Assembly (NCBI GenBank): GCA_013398295.1
Contig: VZSF01002036.1
Span: forward strand, 392,014 to 456,013
Source of the DNA: Chionis minor
Taxonomy: Eukaryota > Chordata > Aves > Charadriiformes > Chionididae
Direction: 5' to 3'
Length of the DNA: 64,000 nt
Every line of letters starts with the position of its first letter. Positions within the stretch are counted from its first letter, which is position 1. This document shows, piece after piece, positions 23,925 to 35,458 of this stretch. Below the pieces are notes generated by a model, which did no database searches, was not told the origin of the DNA, and saw only the letters and a program-made list of their open reading frames with translations. A program made the translations under genes and the position numbers.

Positions 23925-26900
23925 GAATGAGCACATGGGCTCTGCACCCTGCCCTAGAGGTTAACAAACTGGGTAAGAAAATTCCAGGGCTGAAGGGGAT
24001 TCAGCTGAGAAGGCTCTCTCTGATACAGGTTCCCACCACTCCAGATGTAGGGCCTCTTTGGGGAAATGCTCATTCAACATACATTCGCTGTAGTAGGTTT
24101 TATAAGAAGACGCATTCTTTTTATATATAATTTATATATTTTCTTATTTCCAGAAACTACAAGCCACCTGTGTCACTAATTGCTTTAATGAAGGAATGAC
24201 AAACCTGGGACAGACAGGAAATAACAGCTTCAGAATTGCATTTTTCATTCTGAAGTAAAAAAAAGGACTGTTTGATGTAAATAACATTTGTTCTCACTAA
24301 CAGGCCTCATTTTGCAGTCCTTAAGCACCCAGCTTCTCTCCACCCAGAAAAGGCTAGACAGGCCCCTAACTGCACATTTTATCTTCAAAGCAAATAACAT
24401 TTTTAAAAAGTAACTCTCACAAACAGAAAAATATTGTTAACTTTTGCTGCATCATAAACCACACATCAGTAGAGCTTATTACAAGGCGTATTTTCAAAGG
24501 GCATTGCGTTATGAGTATGCAAAAGAAATCACTAAGATCTGTCTGAATTAGATGATTAAAGTGATTGCCTCAGACTGTAAATAGAGAGAAAAGAAGTATT
24601 TACAAAAAATCCCGTATTAAAAATCAGAGTTTCTGATGCTTTACTTCGCTTCCACCTTGGTTGTATCACTCTTACCTGAAAAGATCCACTGCAGGCGCCT
24701 CTCGCTGTACCAGTATGGGTGCGCAGCAGACAAAAGACATACCAGAAAGGGGAAGACAGATATGCCACTTAAATTAAATAGGAAATGAATTGGCCAGCAA
24801 GTTGGCATGTCTGCTGAGACAAATCATAGACAACATGTCTCTCAACAACAGAACTTATTTGTTTTCTCTTGCCAACAGATTCATCACTGCCCAGGCAAAA
24901 CAGGCAAAATACATTAGTGTCATGGTAAACTGATAAAGAGAAGTGCCTCAATCTAGCATCCTCAATGGCGAAAGTCTTAGGGCTGTATTGATCTGTGTTA
25001 TATAAATCTTGTTTTCTGTCTGCAGAAGTGAATCAGGAATGACCCTTAAGGTTAACAAACATTGTAATGTCTTTCAGCTGGGGCAGATGCCTATGTGCTC
25101 CACACATTGTATTTGGTCAAGTCCCATCTTGTCATTTTACTGCCAAGGAGCTTAACTAATTGCTGGCAATCATAAGACAGTTTGATGGAAGCAAAGAATT
25201 CCTACAATTGTTGCCCCTCTCCCTTTTTTTTTTTAGCCTTAACAAGCACTCAAAGCCATGTAGCGGAAAACAATCAACACTGAATTAGTCAGCAGGAGTC
25301 TTAGCTGAGCTGGAACTTTATGTAATTGGCATGTCATGTTCGTACATAGCCAGAAGCAGGCCTGATTAAGCTGATGTATTTTGTTTCAGTAAACTTTTAC
25401 AAAAGCGGCTTTACCTCCTCTTGTTTTGGTTGCACGTCATCGCATGTGCTTAACATGACATTTTTCTGGGGAGCAAAGTCATTAGACAGTCATCACAGGC
25501 ATTTTGGGTTGGGGAAGTATTGCCACACTGGCATGTGAAATATTACATAAAAATCAAGTGTCTGGAAAAAGCCAATAACAAAAGAAGCATGTTCATTATT
25601 GAAGCATAACTTTTACACCATACTTTTTTGTCTTGTGTGCACAAGTTCATTTTCTACAGCCTATTTATGCAGGTTTAAAAAAAAATAAAATGTTAGGTAT
25701 AGTTTGTGTTAGAACTATTTCCAATTAAACTTGCATAGTTTTCTCAGGGTTTAGCAAAAATATTCCTGTGCTTCCAGTGGAGATACTACTCGGGGCACTT
25801 AGGCAGTCCGCCCTATCTGATCCAATAAAATTTTACTGTGTCTTTCACTTTGCCCTATGGAGAGATTAGGTCTTAAAATGCTAAAAATGCCAGTCTGCAT
25901 GGAGAAAGAAAGTAGCTAATGCTTATCATTAAAAATAACTCATAAAGATTAAGGCATGCCAGCTGTATTCCTGTGCACTGGTGTCCTTCTTGTCATAACC
26001 TTAAATCAAACAATATAGTTGAACTTGGCATAGATTATTAAAGCTAAGAGAGTGAGTACTCTGTACTTCTATTACGTCATAGTTGACAATATAAAGACAA
26101 GATTCAGGGAACTAATGGAGCTTTTTTTCTTTTGTCGTAGAAAGGTCAAGCTAGTTTTCCACATTTTATATGTATGTCATTCTCAATATAGCAACAGAAT
26201 CTCTTATAGAAAACAATGTAAGTAAATGTCTCTACGAAGCTACTAGTCACCTGATCAAAAGCCAATGTTGAAAAACACTTCTAATGACTTTCTCTTATGC
26301 ATCAGTGCACCTACTAATGAGCTGCCAGAAAAGGCTTTGCAAAGCTTTGCTAAGATAGAGCAGGAATGTGAGAAGCCTGAGATCTAACTTCCCTGCTGTG
26401 ATCCCTGCCTTTCTACTAACAGGGAGCCCAGGCGCGGAGCTACTAATGAGCATGCTGGAGAGAGTGTCCAACCCAGCACTGGCTATAGACAATCCACCTG
26501 TCTGCTCTCCGATACAGGGTATGGTGCATGGCAGTAAGACACCCCGTTGTATTCTGTCCTTAAATAATTTAGGTATTTATTGATTTTCTTCACATTTTTA
26601 TTTTGTTTTTCTTTTTTTTTATTTTTTATTGACCTTACGCTCAATAGCAACTATCACTCTCTTTGGAAGAAAGTAGCAAGTTTCCTATCATAATTATATC
26701 ATGATTTTCCCATCATAATTACAATTGAATTTGATTTAAGGAAAACATTGCCATTATAGCACTTTATAGCTCTCCAGAATGTCAAGCTTATTCCTCTTTA
26801 AATGTAATTATGCATCCTGATCTTAGTATTTAAAAAAAAGGTAAACCAATATTAACAACTTTTAACACCCCCCCAAATGTCCTTTATTTGAAGAGAGGAA

Positions 26901-27548
26901 AAAAAAAAAATAACAGCTGTCTGATACTAAAAATAGTGGAAATTGCATAAATTAGAGCCCATATTTCAAAGGTGCCGCACTCGACATCTTTATCTACAGT
27001 CAAAAGCCAGCAGGATACTGGTTTAAAACATTTACTTAACTCTGTTTGCAGAAATTCTGTATAAATAGAATAGTTACTGCAGGATACCTTTCAACTCCAA
27101 GCTGTTCACATAACGCATCATGACGATACCTAGCTCCCTTTGGGCTTTTCTTGAGGTTACCCTGCCAGTTAATATTTTGTTAGCCAAAGAGACAGGCTTG
27201 CAGAACAGACACTATATAACATTGCCAGTTAGCAGTAGGATGTCACATTTACTCTGAAAGAAACATAAAAATGTGGTAACAGGAATCAGCAATAATTACT
27301 TGTATTATGCTACACATTGTCATTGGAAAAAGCTATTCCGCTCAAATAAGCCAGCCAAAAAATTTGCTATTTCCACTTCTTGTTGCCTCTGTTTCCTACC
27401 TGAGTTTTGACATTAAAAAACATGTGGTATGTCACAGCTGGGAAGAAAATGTGTCCTCAGTGCGTTATTGATCTCCCATAGTTTCTTCAACTAAGTCTTC
27501 AACATTATGAAAAAATATCTTAGGGATCTATACTCTCCTCTTGATACT
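23925..27548. other. Unique non-coding DNA with two candidate exons
   Basis: There is no recognised gene. Candidate exons flanked by good splice signals lie at 24808-24676 on the minus strand and 26423-26518 on the plus strand (see findings). The latter is a small GC-richer island in AT-rich surroundings. Otherwise the sequence is unique and AT-rich. Confidence 0.5.
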
Positions 27549-27592
27549 AATTCTCACTGACATTAATGGGACTTGTGTGCGCACACAGCATA
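27549..27592. repeat. Possible MITE-like fragment
   Basis: ATTCTCACTGACATTAATGG followed by GACTTGTGTGCGCAC resembles the 'ccactgacttcaatgggacttgcgtg' arm found in sauropsid palindromic repeats. Only one arm is visible. Confidence 0.4.
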
Positions 27593-27904
27593 GGGAAAAG
27601 AAAATAAACCATAGATGTCCAGGACTAAGACTCACAAAATCTAGTATTAAAATACCAGTGAGTATTATTAGCATACTGTCACCTCCACACTGGCAGGCTA
27701 GTCATTCAGAGTGGCAACATTAATTTTCAGTTCAATAACTTCTGCTTCTGTCAACATTTTAACACTTAAATATTTTTTTTTAGCAAACACCTTGGCTTTC
27801 CATTCTTAGTAGATTCTTAAATGCCTGCTACTTCTTTGTTGAAAAAAGTAATTAACAGTTCAAAAAACTTGCCTGATACCCATCATTTCTGCTGAATTTA
27901 CAGG

Positions 27905-27909
27905 GGCAT
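27905..27909. repeat. Target-site duplication, left copy
   Basis: GGCAT immediately left of the LTR is repeated exactly to its right at 28619-28623. Five bases is the duplication length usual for ERVL-type (class III) elements. Confidence 0.85.
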
Positions 27910-28031
27910 TGTCATGGTTTGGGCCAGATTGACCACTGAAGTGGATGATAGATGCTCTCCACCACTTCTCTCCTCAAGCACAGGAGGGAGAGAGAGAAAT
28001 AGACTTAAGAGTTGAGAAGGAACTAAACTAC

Positions 28032-28037
28032 TTTAAT
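28032..28037 (-). terminator. Polyadenylation signal (ATTAAA) of the solo LTR
   Basis: TTTAAT on the plus strand reads ATTAAA on the minus strand, about 240 bp downstream of the TATA box and followed by a T-rich tract. The position fits the R/U5 boundary of an LTR. Confidence 0.5.
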
Positions 28038-28276
28038 GAAATATCAATAATAAATAAAAAATAAAATAACTAAATATGGACAAAACTGTATCAAGCTCCC
28101 AGGATGACAATCACATCACCAGCAGGCACTGGGGAACTCCCAGACTGGACTCAGTGATGGATGGGAACTGGATTCTGGATCTGGATTCAGGATTAGGATC
28201 AAAGGCAGATGAACAGACAGAATCCTCCTCGTACGCCGGCCTGGAAAAAAGAGGGCTGACCCTTTGATCCCTCAGC

Positions 28277-28283
28277 TTTTATA
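28277..28283 (-). promoter_or_regulatory. TATA box of the solo LTR
   Basis: TTTTATA on the plus strand reads TATAAAA on the minus strand, preceded there by GCATGATGTAGATG-like U3 sequence. It sits in the middle of the LTR, where retroviral promoters place it. Whether it still drives transcription is unknown; transcription would run toward lower coordinates. Confidence 0.6.
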
Positions 28284-28618
28284 CCGAGCATGATGTAGAT
28301 GGGATGGAATACCCTGTTGGTCACTTTGGGGTAACCTGTCGTGTCCACTCCTCCCCACAGGTGCGACCCCTCTACACTTTTCTGCTTCTGACCCTCCAAC
28401 GGGGCAAATCACGAAATTGTCTGGATCTGGTTGTTACAGCAATAAGTGTAATCAAGAACCTCTCTGCATACTGTGCCTTGGCATCAACTATAAACATCAG
28501 TCTGACTACTCTGAGTTTCTGCACAACATGCTGGTAATTTCAGTAGTTAGAAGAGGCCTAGCTAAAAAGTAAAAGTACTGAACAGAAAATTGGTTCTGTT
28601 TTACCTCAAACCAGGACA

Positions 28619-28623
28619 GGCAT
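28619..28623. repeat. Target-site duplication, right copy
   Basis: GGCAT is an exact copy of the bases at 27905-27909 left of the LTR. Confidence 0.85.
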
Positions 28624-31600
28624 GTTGGATACACAATCTTGAGAAAATACATGTTGGGAGTAAAGTTCGTGCACGATGAAATAAATTATTCAGGTATATA
28701 AAAGTTTGAGAATGCTAGTAAAACTGCTTGGGCCAGATTTTTCTGGAATACCTGCACTGCATTTAATGAAAGATCTCATATAAACACCCCACTGTTCTCT
28801 TGATACTTTGGCTCAGTAAATACCTAAATGGTGCCTGGTAAAGCAATCTAAGGATCCTCTAAATGCGCTGGAGAGAGGGACCAGATTTATGGAAGAAAAA
28901 CCTACTGATGGAGGCTCCCAAGCAGCAAATAACCGGCTGCCAGGGGGGAAAGCTGGGCTCACCAGTGCTTCTGTAAGCACTCTCTGGATGCTAAAGAAAT
29001 CTTGCAGCGTTGCACTCTCGTCCTTCATGTTTCCACCGTACTGCAAACTCCTCTTAGAACAGTGGAAAGAGTGACCTTGTTGTGTTGAGCTGTTATGATG
29101 GCTTTGCGCTATCACTCACACTTGTTGGGGAGCTCTTTTACACTGTTCTATCATTCAGTGATGATGAGAGTGGATGAGGCTGAGATAGATCCGCTCTGTT
29201 GTTGGACACGGCTTGTAAACCGGAATAAGTCAGTGGAAAGAAATCAGGCACACGAAGGAAATCGGGTGCACAAATCCCTTCATTCTCCATCCTTCCAGGC
29301 AATTCCTACTATAGGATACCTGCAGGAGTCCTGTGATCATTTTGTCACCATCTATTCAACCATAGAGTATGGGTTACATTGTCCACCTCTTCCCCATCCT
29401 GTGAGATGTCTATTTTGGAGGGTTTCTGGCATTGTGAGGTGGCAGCAGAAGACAGCTTCTGGCAACACACACCTTCAGGAGAAGCTCCAGAGAAGGGAGG
29501 GACATTCCTACTCCTCCTTTCTTCTTCTTTCCTTCTCTGTTCTTCCAGACTCCCAGGATGAAAAAAGTTGCCCATATCTAACACAACCCATTACATTTCC
29601 TAGGAATATTAGGTTACAAAGAACACGTAAAATCTACTCCTCTTGTGAAATTGCAAAGCCTAGCTTGCACATGAGGTGACTCACATAAACTCTCCTTCTG
29701 TATTTTTCCATAAAATCTTCTGTGCCCATTAGTGCATCAGCCCTATTCTCTGAGGATACAGTATAATAGAATTAGAAGTGCTTTGAAGCTGCCGATCATC
29801 TTTCAGTCTGTGAAATGAAGGACATATGTGAGACAATGTAGCTTTTCTAGCTCTAGTGCCTCAAAAATTAGTTGATCAAAAAATTTCTGTGAAACGTTTT
29901 TCCTGTGAATGCACAGATTTGTCAGAATTTCAAATGGGAAACTTCAAAGTGTGCTAATAAATTTTTAAAAATATAATTATAGTTTTGCAAATCTTTTTTT
30001 ATTGTTTGATTTTTTTAAATATAAAAATACAGTAACGTTACAAAGTCAGAACAGAGTACGTTATTAGCACAGATTACCTTTCAAAATATTTCTTTTGTCT
30101 GTAATTTTTTAGCTATGTGGAGGCTTTCTTTAAAAAAATTCTTACTTCGTCAAAACGAAAGCAAATTTAAAAACGTGAGAATTGACATTTTTTGATCAGC
30201 TCTAATTTATCATGAACTCACACTTTTGCTGGTGGTTTGACAACTGAGTTTTCCCTCTCACATAATCCTGACATGAAATAAATATTCCTTTTAATAATTT
30301 TGATTCATTAGCAGGCAAGGTTGGTTTCCCCAAATTAGCCGAAATATATATGGATTTATGACTCAGAGCAGAAGACCTTTCTAATTGATAGCAACAATTT
30401 ACAGGGAGTTCCGAGAAGACTAATAGAAATGGTTATGAGGCTGGAAGACATGTATACATATAATTTCACACAGTCATAAGTAAGACATATGGGGAGAATG
30501 ATAACAGTCTAAATTTTTAAAGCATATTAGCAAGAGCGATAGAGAAAAAATTAGACTGAATATCAGAAAAAAAAATTCCTGAAAATGAGCTGAATTAGGC
30601 AGTTGAATAATTTCCAAAGGACTGATGGGAACCCAAACACGAGAGACATTTACAACTGGACTAAAAGGGCCATCTGGATGACCTGACAGGTTTTACTGTT
30701 TTCCATGTTGGTCTTCAAAGATTTGAAATAAACAGGTACTAGGAAGTCAAAAGAAAACAGAATGGAGAAGTTTCCGATCCAAGGTTGCCTTAATATGATT
30801 ATTTTACATCCTAGCTGAGATTTGCAATTTCCTGTCATCCTGTCTGGATTCCTTGGTCAACTCTGGGTGTTAAGTCAATGAGATGCTGAGTGACTTACCT
30901 TGGCTGCTGGTAAAGTTAATGTGTTATAACATATTTTATACACGATGATTTATGTATTTAGGATTTTTATGTCAATAATTACTGTACATGTTATACGACC
31001 ATTTCATAAAATTGCACATCACCATAAAATAACTGTATATGGCATATTTAATTTTGAACTTCTAAAGACAAAAAATGGAAGTAGTTACAATAATCATTAT
31101 TTTCAATTTTATGTAGTTAAGTGGTTTTACAAAAAAAATTAGCCTTCCAAATTACATAGTTATAATGTGTTAATGGTAGCATAACATGTCATTACATTAT
31201 GCAACTTAATTTCATAGATATTATATATAGTTGGATATTTTAGACTCTTTTATCCTTACAGTTATTACAAGACACTAATTTCTTTCAAACCATATTCTGC
31301 TTAACACTTATTCGATATAACCTTTGATGATTCAATTCATTTGGACACTTGGATCACAAGAGAAATTGGTGCTATTGCCTCTATTACTTATTATGAAATG
31401 GAAACGGTGCTCCAGCTCCTGCAGTTTTCTCTGTGGACCCGTGACTCCTTCCTTTTTTATTTTTCCCTGCTAATAAAACTTGTTCCACCAAGATGGCTGG
31501 TGGGGCCACGGTGCTGCTCAGAGAGAAGTTGAGGATGAAAGTCATCTTGTCTGAGCTCTTCTAACCCCTGTGAAGCTCGGATTCATCGTATCTAACTTTC

Positions 31601-31995
31601 ATAACTGTACGTCTAATCTAAGTACTACAGCTAAGTGCTTAGAGTTAGATGGGATGGGTCTAGGACTAAAAGTCCATATATAGCAAAGGTATTTAGGGTA
31701 CACAGACCTTTAATGATGCCATCGCACCATATTGTGCTGTTGATCTGTATGTGCAATTAGTGAGAACTCAAGGACAAGAATGGTCTTGTGACAAAAAATT
31801 AAAGAACCGATAGTGCAAAAATCCACCAGAACTCACAGTTGCTTACAACAATGAAAAGTTTCAATTACTTCTGATGTATCACCTTGCTTTTCTTTACATA
31901 AACTTAATCTCTTTTTGACCCACCCTGTGCCTCAAAGCATTCAGACCCCTTTGGATTTTTAATTCACCATCTTCTCCATTTGCTCTTCCTCTCAG
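28624..31995. other. Unique non-coding DNA
   Basis: No gene is recognised. The longest open frame in the window (29095-29679, plus, 194 codons) has no recognised domain, no long run of conserved-looking codon choice and no transposon similarity that I can see; about one frame of this size is expected by chance. From 29900 to 31300 the DNA is very AT-rich. Confidence 0.5.
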
Positions 31996-32262
31996 GTCTG
32001 TTGTCTAAAAATTTTAATCAGTATGGAATTAATTTTATCCTCAAGGTCACTAATGAATATACTGAATAATGCTGATTCCAGTTCCTGACTCCAAAGTACT
32101 CCCATCAACACAGCCTCCCAGTCAGTTGTGGCTACATTTGCAATATCTCTTTATCTGCTGACTACTAGTCATTTCTTTCTTCAGCCATACTTAATCACAG
32201 TTTTACAGAAGCATGTGTCATCAGTGTTCAAAAGACTTTTCCTTGACCAAGTTGTTGCTAAT
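31996..32262 (-). mobile_element. Ancient CR1/L3-type LINE fragment (reverse transcriptase region)
   Basis: On the minus strand, with small gaps, the translation reads GV-LWSQ-LES-ALFSIFISDL, then ED-INSILIKI, at about 32110 down to 32000. This matches the RT segment 'GVPQGSVLGP-LFSIFISDL...STLIKFADD' of CR1/L3 elements, just before the catalytic FADD. The catalytic aspartates are lost and the frame is broken elsewhere. Upstream, GTCAGTTGTGGCTACATTTG and neighbouring text fit the antisense LINE. It is far older than the two copies with intact tails. Confidence 0.78.
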
Positions 32263-33794
32263 GGAAAGGTAACTTCATGGCTGCACATTTCCTTGTCTGG
32301 GTCTAGCGTGTCTGGCTGGAGGACAGCATACAGAGCAGGGAGACAAATCAGATGGGTCTTCCCCATGCTTCCAATTGGGAATGATTACTGACACATGGAG
32401 TCCCTCATACCTTGCTCAGACACAGTCTCGGAAAGTTAAATCAGCATGGGCCATAACTGGGCTGGGAATGATGCAGTGCAACCGGTCGTTCTGCACTTGA
32501 GCCCACGCCTGGCCCCTCTTTCAGTTCGCATAGCCAAAGCACGGAGACAGAAATGCCAGGCTCTTTGTTTGTTCTTAGAATAAAGCACAACTGGAAATGT
32601 TGGGCCATAGATAGTAACATAATCCACAGCACTGCAAGATTTCTTTTTTTTTTTTCTTTTTTCTTTTTTTTTTTGAGAATTAACAGCCTATTTCACAAAA
32701 GCACTGGTTCTAAAAGAGAGGGTGCAGTTACAAGAAATCAATTACTTTAAACCTGTAAAGGAAAGCATTTCAAAGCATAAAAAGAAAGCAGAAGAGAGTA
32801 AAGCATCACACAGTATGGATAAGAAAACATGATCTTTGCCTAAGGACCTTCCCCATGCAGCAGAGTAAGGTGGGTATTTTAGCTGTGACTCAGTGTAGTG
32901 TGGCATCTCAGTCTTTTCTCCTTGCACTATGAGAAGTCCCATCCTCTACCTGCACGGTAGTTAAAGCCTTATCAGTCTGAGATTCCTATATGTCCTTCCA
33001 ATTATAAAGTAATTGTTTATGTCTAAATTACTCCATTATGCTATCTTGAATGGCCACACTTCGCACACAATAATTAGTTATGGTTTGACATTATCCTTGC
33101 AGTTTTTCTCTCTGCTTCAAGAAGGAACTACTTTACCAGCCTCTGCTGAAGGCTACTGAAGTCACTTCTTTTTTGTTTTGGCAATACAGATTGTTGTATA
33201 AGACTCTGAATTTCCTATGGCTACTTCACGCCTAAACCACTGTGACTGCAGAGTCAAACTGAAGTCAATAAATCCCTCTTCGAGGTGCAGAGGCACCGTG
33301 CTAATGGGTGCTAACAACAGAGCTTTATGCAGAACAGCAACAACTGAAATATAGAGAAATCTATTCATTCTCTCTTTTTGGAAAAAAAAAAAAATAATTC
33401 CTTCAATTTGCTAGTATAAAATGATTCTTCATAAACACATCATCTAAACAATAATGAAATACATGTAACAAATCTCATATCTGTCTTCAGACTGGGAATG
33501 TGCATAGGCTGCTGTGTGATATGTAATATGAAAGGAACTAACCTGTCTCTAAATTGATTATTAGATTCCTGGTAATATACTCCGTCTTTCCATCATCTGA
33601 AAAGTTGGCAAATGTGTGCTCTTCATCACCAGTGTAACAGTCTTCATCTAACATTGTAATGCATATCTCCGTAGCACTTACACTACATACCAACATAAAT
33701 CATTGCCACTGTGCACTCAGCAGCATATGTATTTTTTACCAACTATAACCCACCCCAACATTTCCGCAAGGGATTTTAAATGCAGATCACAAAT
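32263..33794. other. Unique non-coding DNA with a pyrimidine tract
   Basis: No gene is recognised. A T-rich tract (T runs broken by single C) covers about 32639-32674. Around 33258-33285 ACTGAAGTCAATAAATCCC may be a trace of a MITE arm. Confidence 0.5.
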
Positions 33795-33822
33795 GGGGGG
33801 GGGAAAAAAAAAAAAAAAAAAA
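33795..33822. repeat. G9A19 homopurine tract
   Basis: Nine G followed directly by nineteen A give a 28-bp strand of purines only. It is the longest pure homopurine run seen in the window. Length is likely polymorphic and prone to sequencing error. Confidence 0.9.
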
Positions 33823-35282
33823 GATAATATTTATGCAGAATTCGATGAGCACACAGCATTATTTTGAAGAAATGCACACTTTGAATCAGCTAGTATCGAC
33901 TATCGACAACAAACTGTTCTTTCAATATAAATGCTGTACCTTGGAGAGTTGGTCTATGACATTCTCAATGGGAAAGTTTAATTACTGGTTTTTTATGTTG
34001 ACATTTTTTATATTCTTTTTTAAATTTTAGGGATTTTCCACAATAGATTCCAAAGCAATCCAAATTAACGATACCTTTCAATTTTCCTTAAAAGCTCTGC
34101 TGACTCAGTGGACAGATCTAACACTTACCAGTTCTGTTTAATATGTCCCAGGAAGCATGCAAAGTCAGGATAAGGCTAACTCAATAGCAGTATTGTCAAA
34201 ACAACAAAAAAAGGATCTCTTTATCTGTAACTGCTACCAAGCTGAATGGTCCATAGAGATCCTCGGCACAGGCAGTTCTTTTTCTCGGCAGTTTCTTCTG
34301 GCTTGAATAACTAAGTATTCTGTTGAAAAGAACGTTTAGACACTCTCAGCCAGGACTTGCCTTGATTCTCATACTGGGACTGTCTGCAACATCTGCACAT
34401 TCTCCTCTTACCAATTTCTACTTTTACACTTCTTCCCAGAAAGGATAGTTTGTTCACCAGGGTGACATGCTGCGTTTGTTTTCAGTGACAAGCTCTGTGT
34501 CAGACTATTACACCATTGCAAACATTTCCAGCTACTTAAATTCAAGTATATCAGCGCTTCAGGGTTTTTCTAGGATTTCGGGTGTCTGCTTCGATGTTGT
34601 ACTAAGAATTTTCACACTTCAAGTTCTACTGCCACCATTGTGAAATCAGTGCAACTCTTGATTGATCGCAGATCACAAGTAATACTTGAAAAATTTGTTT
34701 GCAATAATCACACACTGAATGAGCCATCATAATGGCTAACAAAAATGTCCATTTGTTGTGGGTTTTTTTTTTCCAGCAAGGCAGTGCACACATGCTTGAA
34801 TCCTATTTTGGATACAACTGCAGACTTGGATATACAAGAAATGCTAGGTACAGGCTTTCAGCTATAGCTTTGAAGATGATCTTAACAACAACAAAACCAG
34901 AAAGGTTTGTACAAAATCCCCAGAGATTATCTTTTAATGTTTTGGTCCACAGAATTACATGACCTATGGGTTTATGGGTATCAGCACACTCAATCATTTT
35001 CCTTAGGAAAAGTTTTTTCCTCTTACTCTGAACTGCATATGAAGCTGCATCTTCTGATATGTGTTTATACATTATACATTTCCCTTCAACTCCAACTCTT
35101 CTAAGGGAGTAATTACACATTTCAGATCTTTAGAATAAGCCAGAAATTCCAGGCTTTAGCCATTTGCCAGTCAGCAAAAGCTACTGTGACTGTGAACTGC
35201 TAAGGAACACGTTCATTTTCCTGAATATTCAGCCACTTTTCATCCTGCAAGTCCATTGAAATATTATTAATACTATTTTTCC
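33823..35282. other. Unique AT-rich non-coding DNA
   Basis: No gene or repeat is recognised. Opposed short frames at 34732-34962 and 35120-34803 have no domains. Confidence 0.55.
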
Positions 35283-35458
35283 TATAGCACTTTTCATCAA
35301 AACTCACATGAGAACAGTTCATAGAGGAGGCAAATATCTTAGTCTATTTAAATGACAGAGAAATCAAGATATCAGGAGGCTGAGTAGCTTCCCCAAAGTC
35401 TTTCAGTGGATAAGTAGCAGGCGTACAGCCTACATTTCTTCATGCTCTGTCTAAATAA
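35283..35458 (-). mobile_element. MIR/CORE-SINE-like fragment
   Basis: In plus-strand order: ATAGCACTTTTCATCAAAAC, AATGACAGAGAAATCAAG, GGCTGAGTAGCTTCCCCAAAG, then AGTGGATAAGTAGCAGGC and ATGCTCTGTCTA. This follows the antisense MIR consensus ('ttacagatgaggaaactgaggc...aagtagcttgcccaaggtc...agtaagtggcag...gctctttcc'). It is well spread over the consensus but strongly diverged. Confidence 0.65.

Larger units (their letters stand above)
27910..28618 (-). mobile_element. Solo LTR of an avian endogenous retrovirus
   Basis: This 709-bp element is bounded by inverted ends: read on the minus strand it starts TGTCCTGGTTTG (28618 down) and ends CAAACCATGACA (at 27910), 11 of 12 bases complementary, with the canonical TG...CA. 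It lies between exact 5-bp duplications GGCAT. On the minus strand it has a TATAAAA box (28283-28277), an ATTAAA polyadenylation signal (28037-28032) and a T-rich stretch, in the order U3-R-U5. No gag, pol or env and no primer-binding site adjoins either end, so it is a single LTR left after recombination between the two LTRs of a provirus. Its termini and layout match common avian ERV LTRs; the 5-bp duplication favours an ERVL relative. The frame inside (28076-28267) is incidental. Confidence 0.88.

Noticed and set aside
28076..28267. 63-codon frame starting in the LTR
   Set aside because: It lies wholly inside the solo LTR on the opposite strand to the retroviral promoter and has no viral protein similarity.
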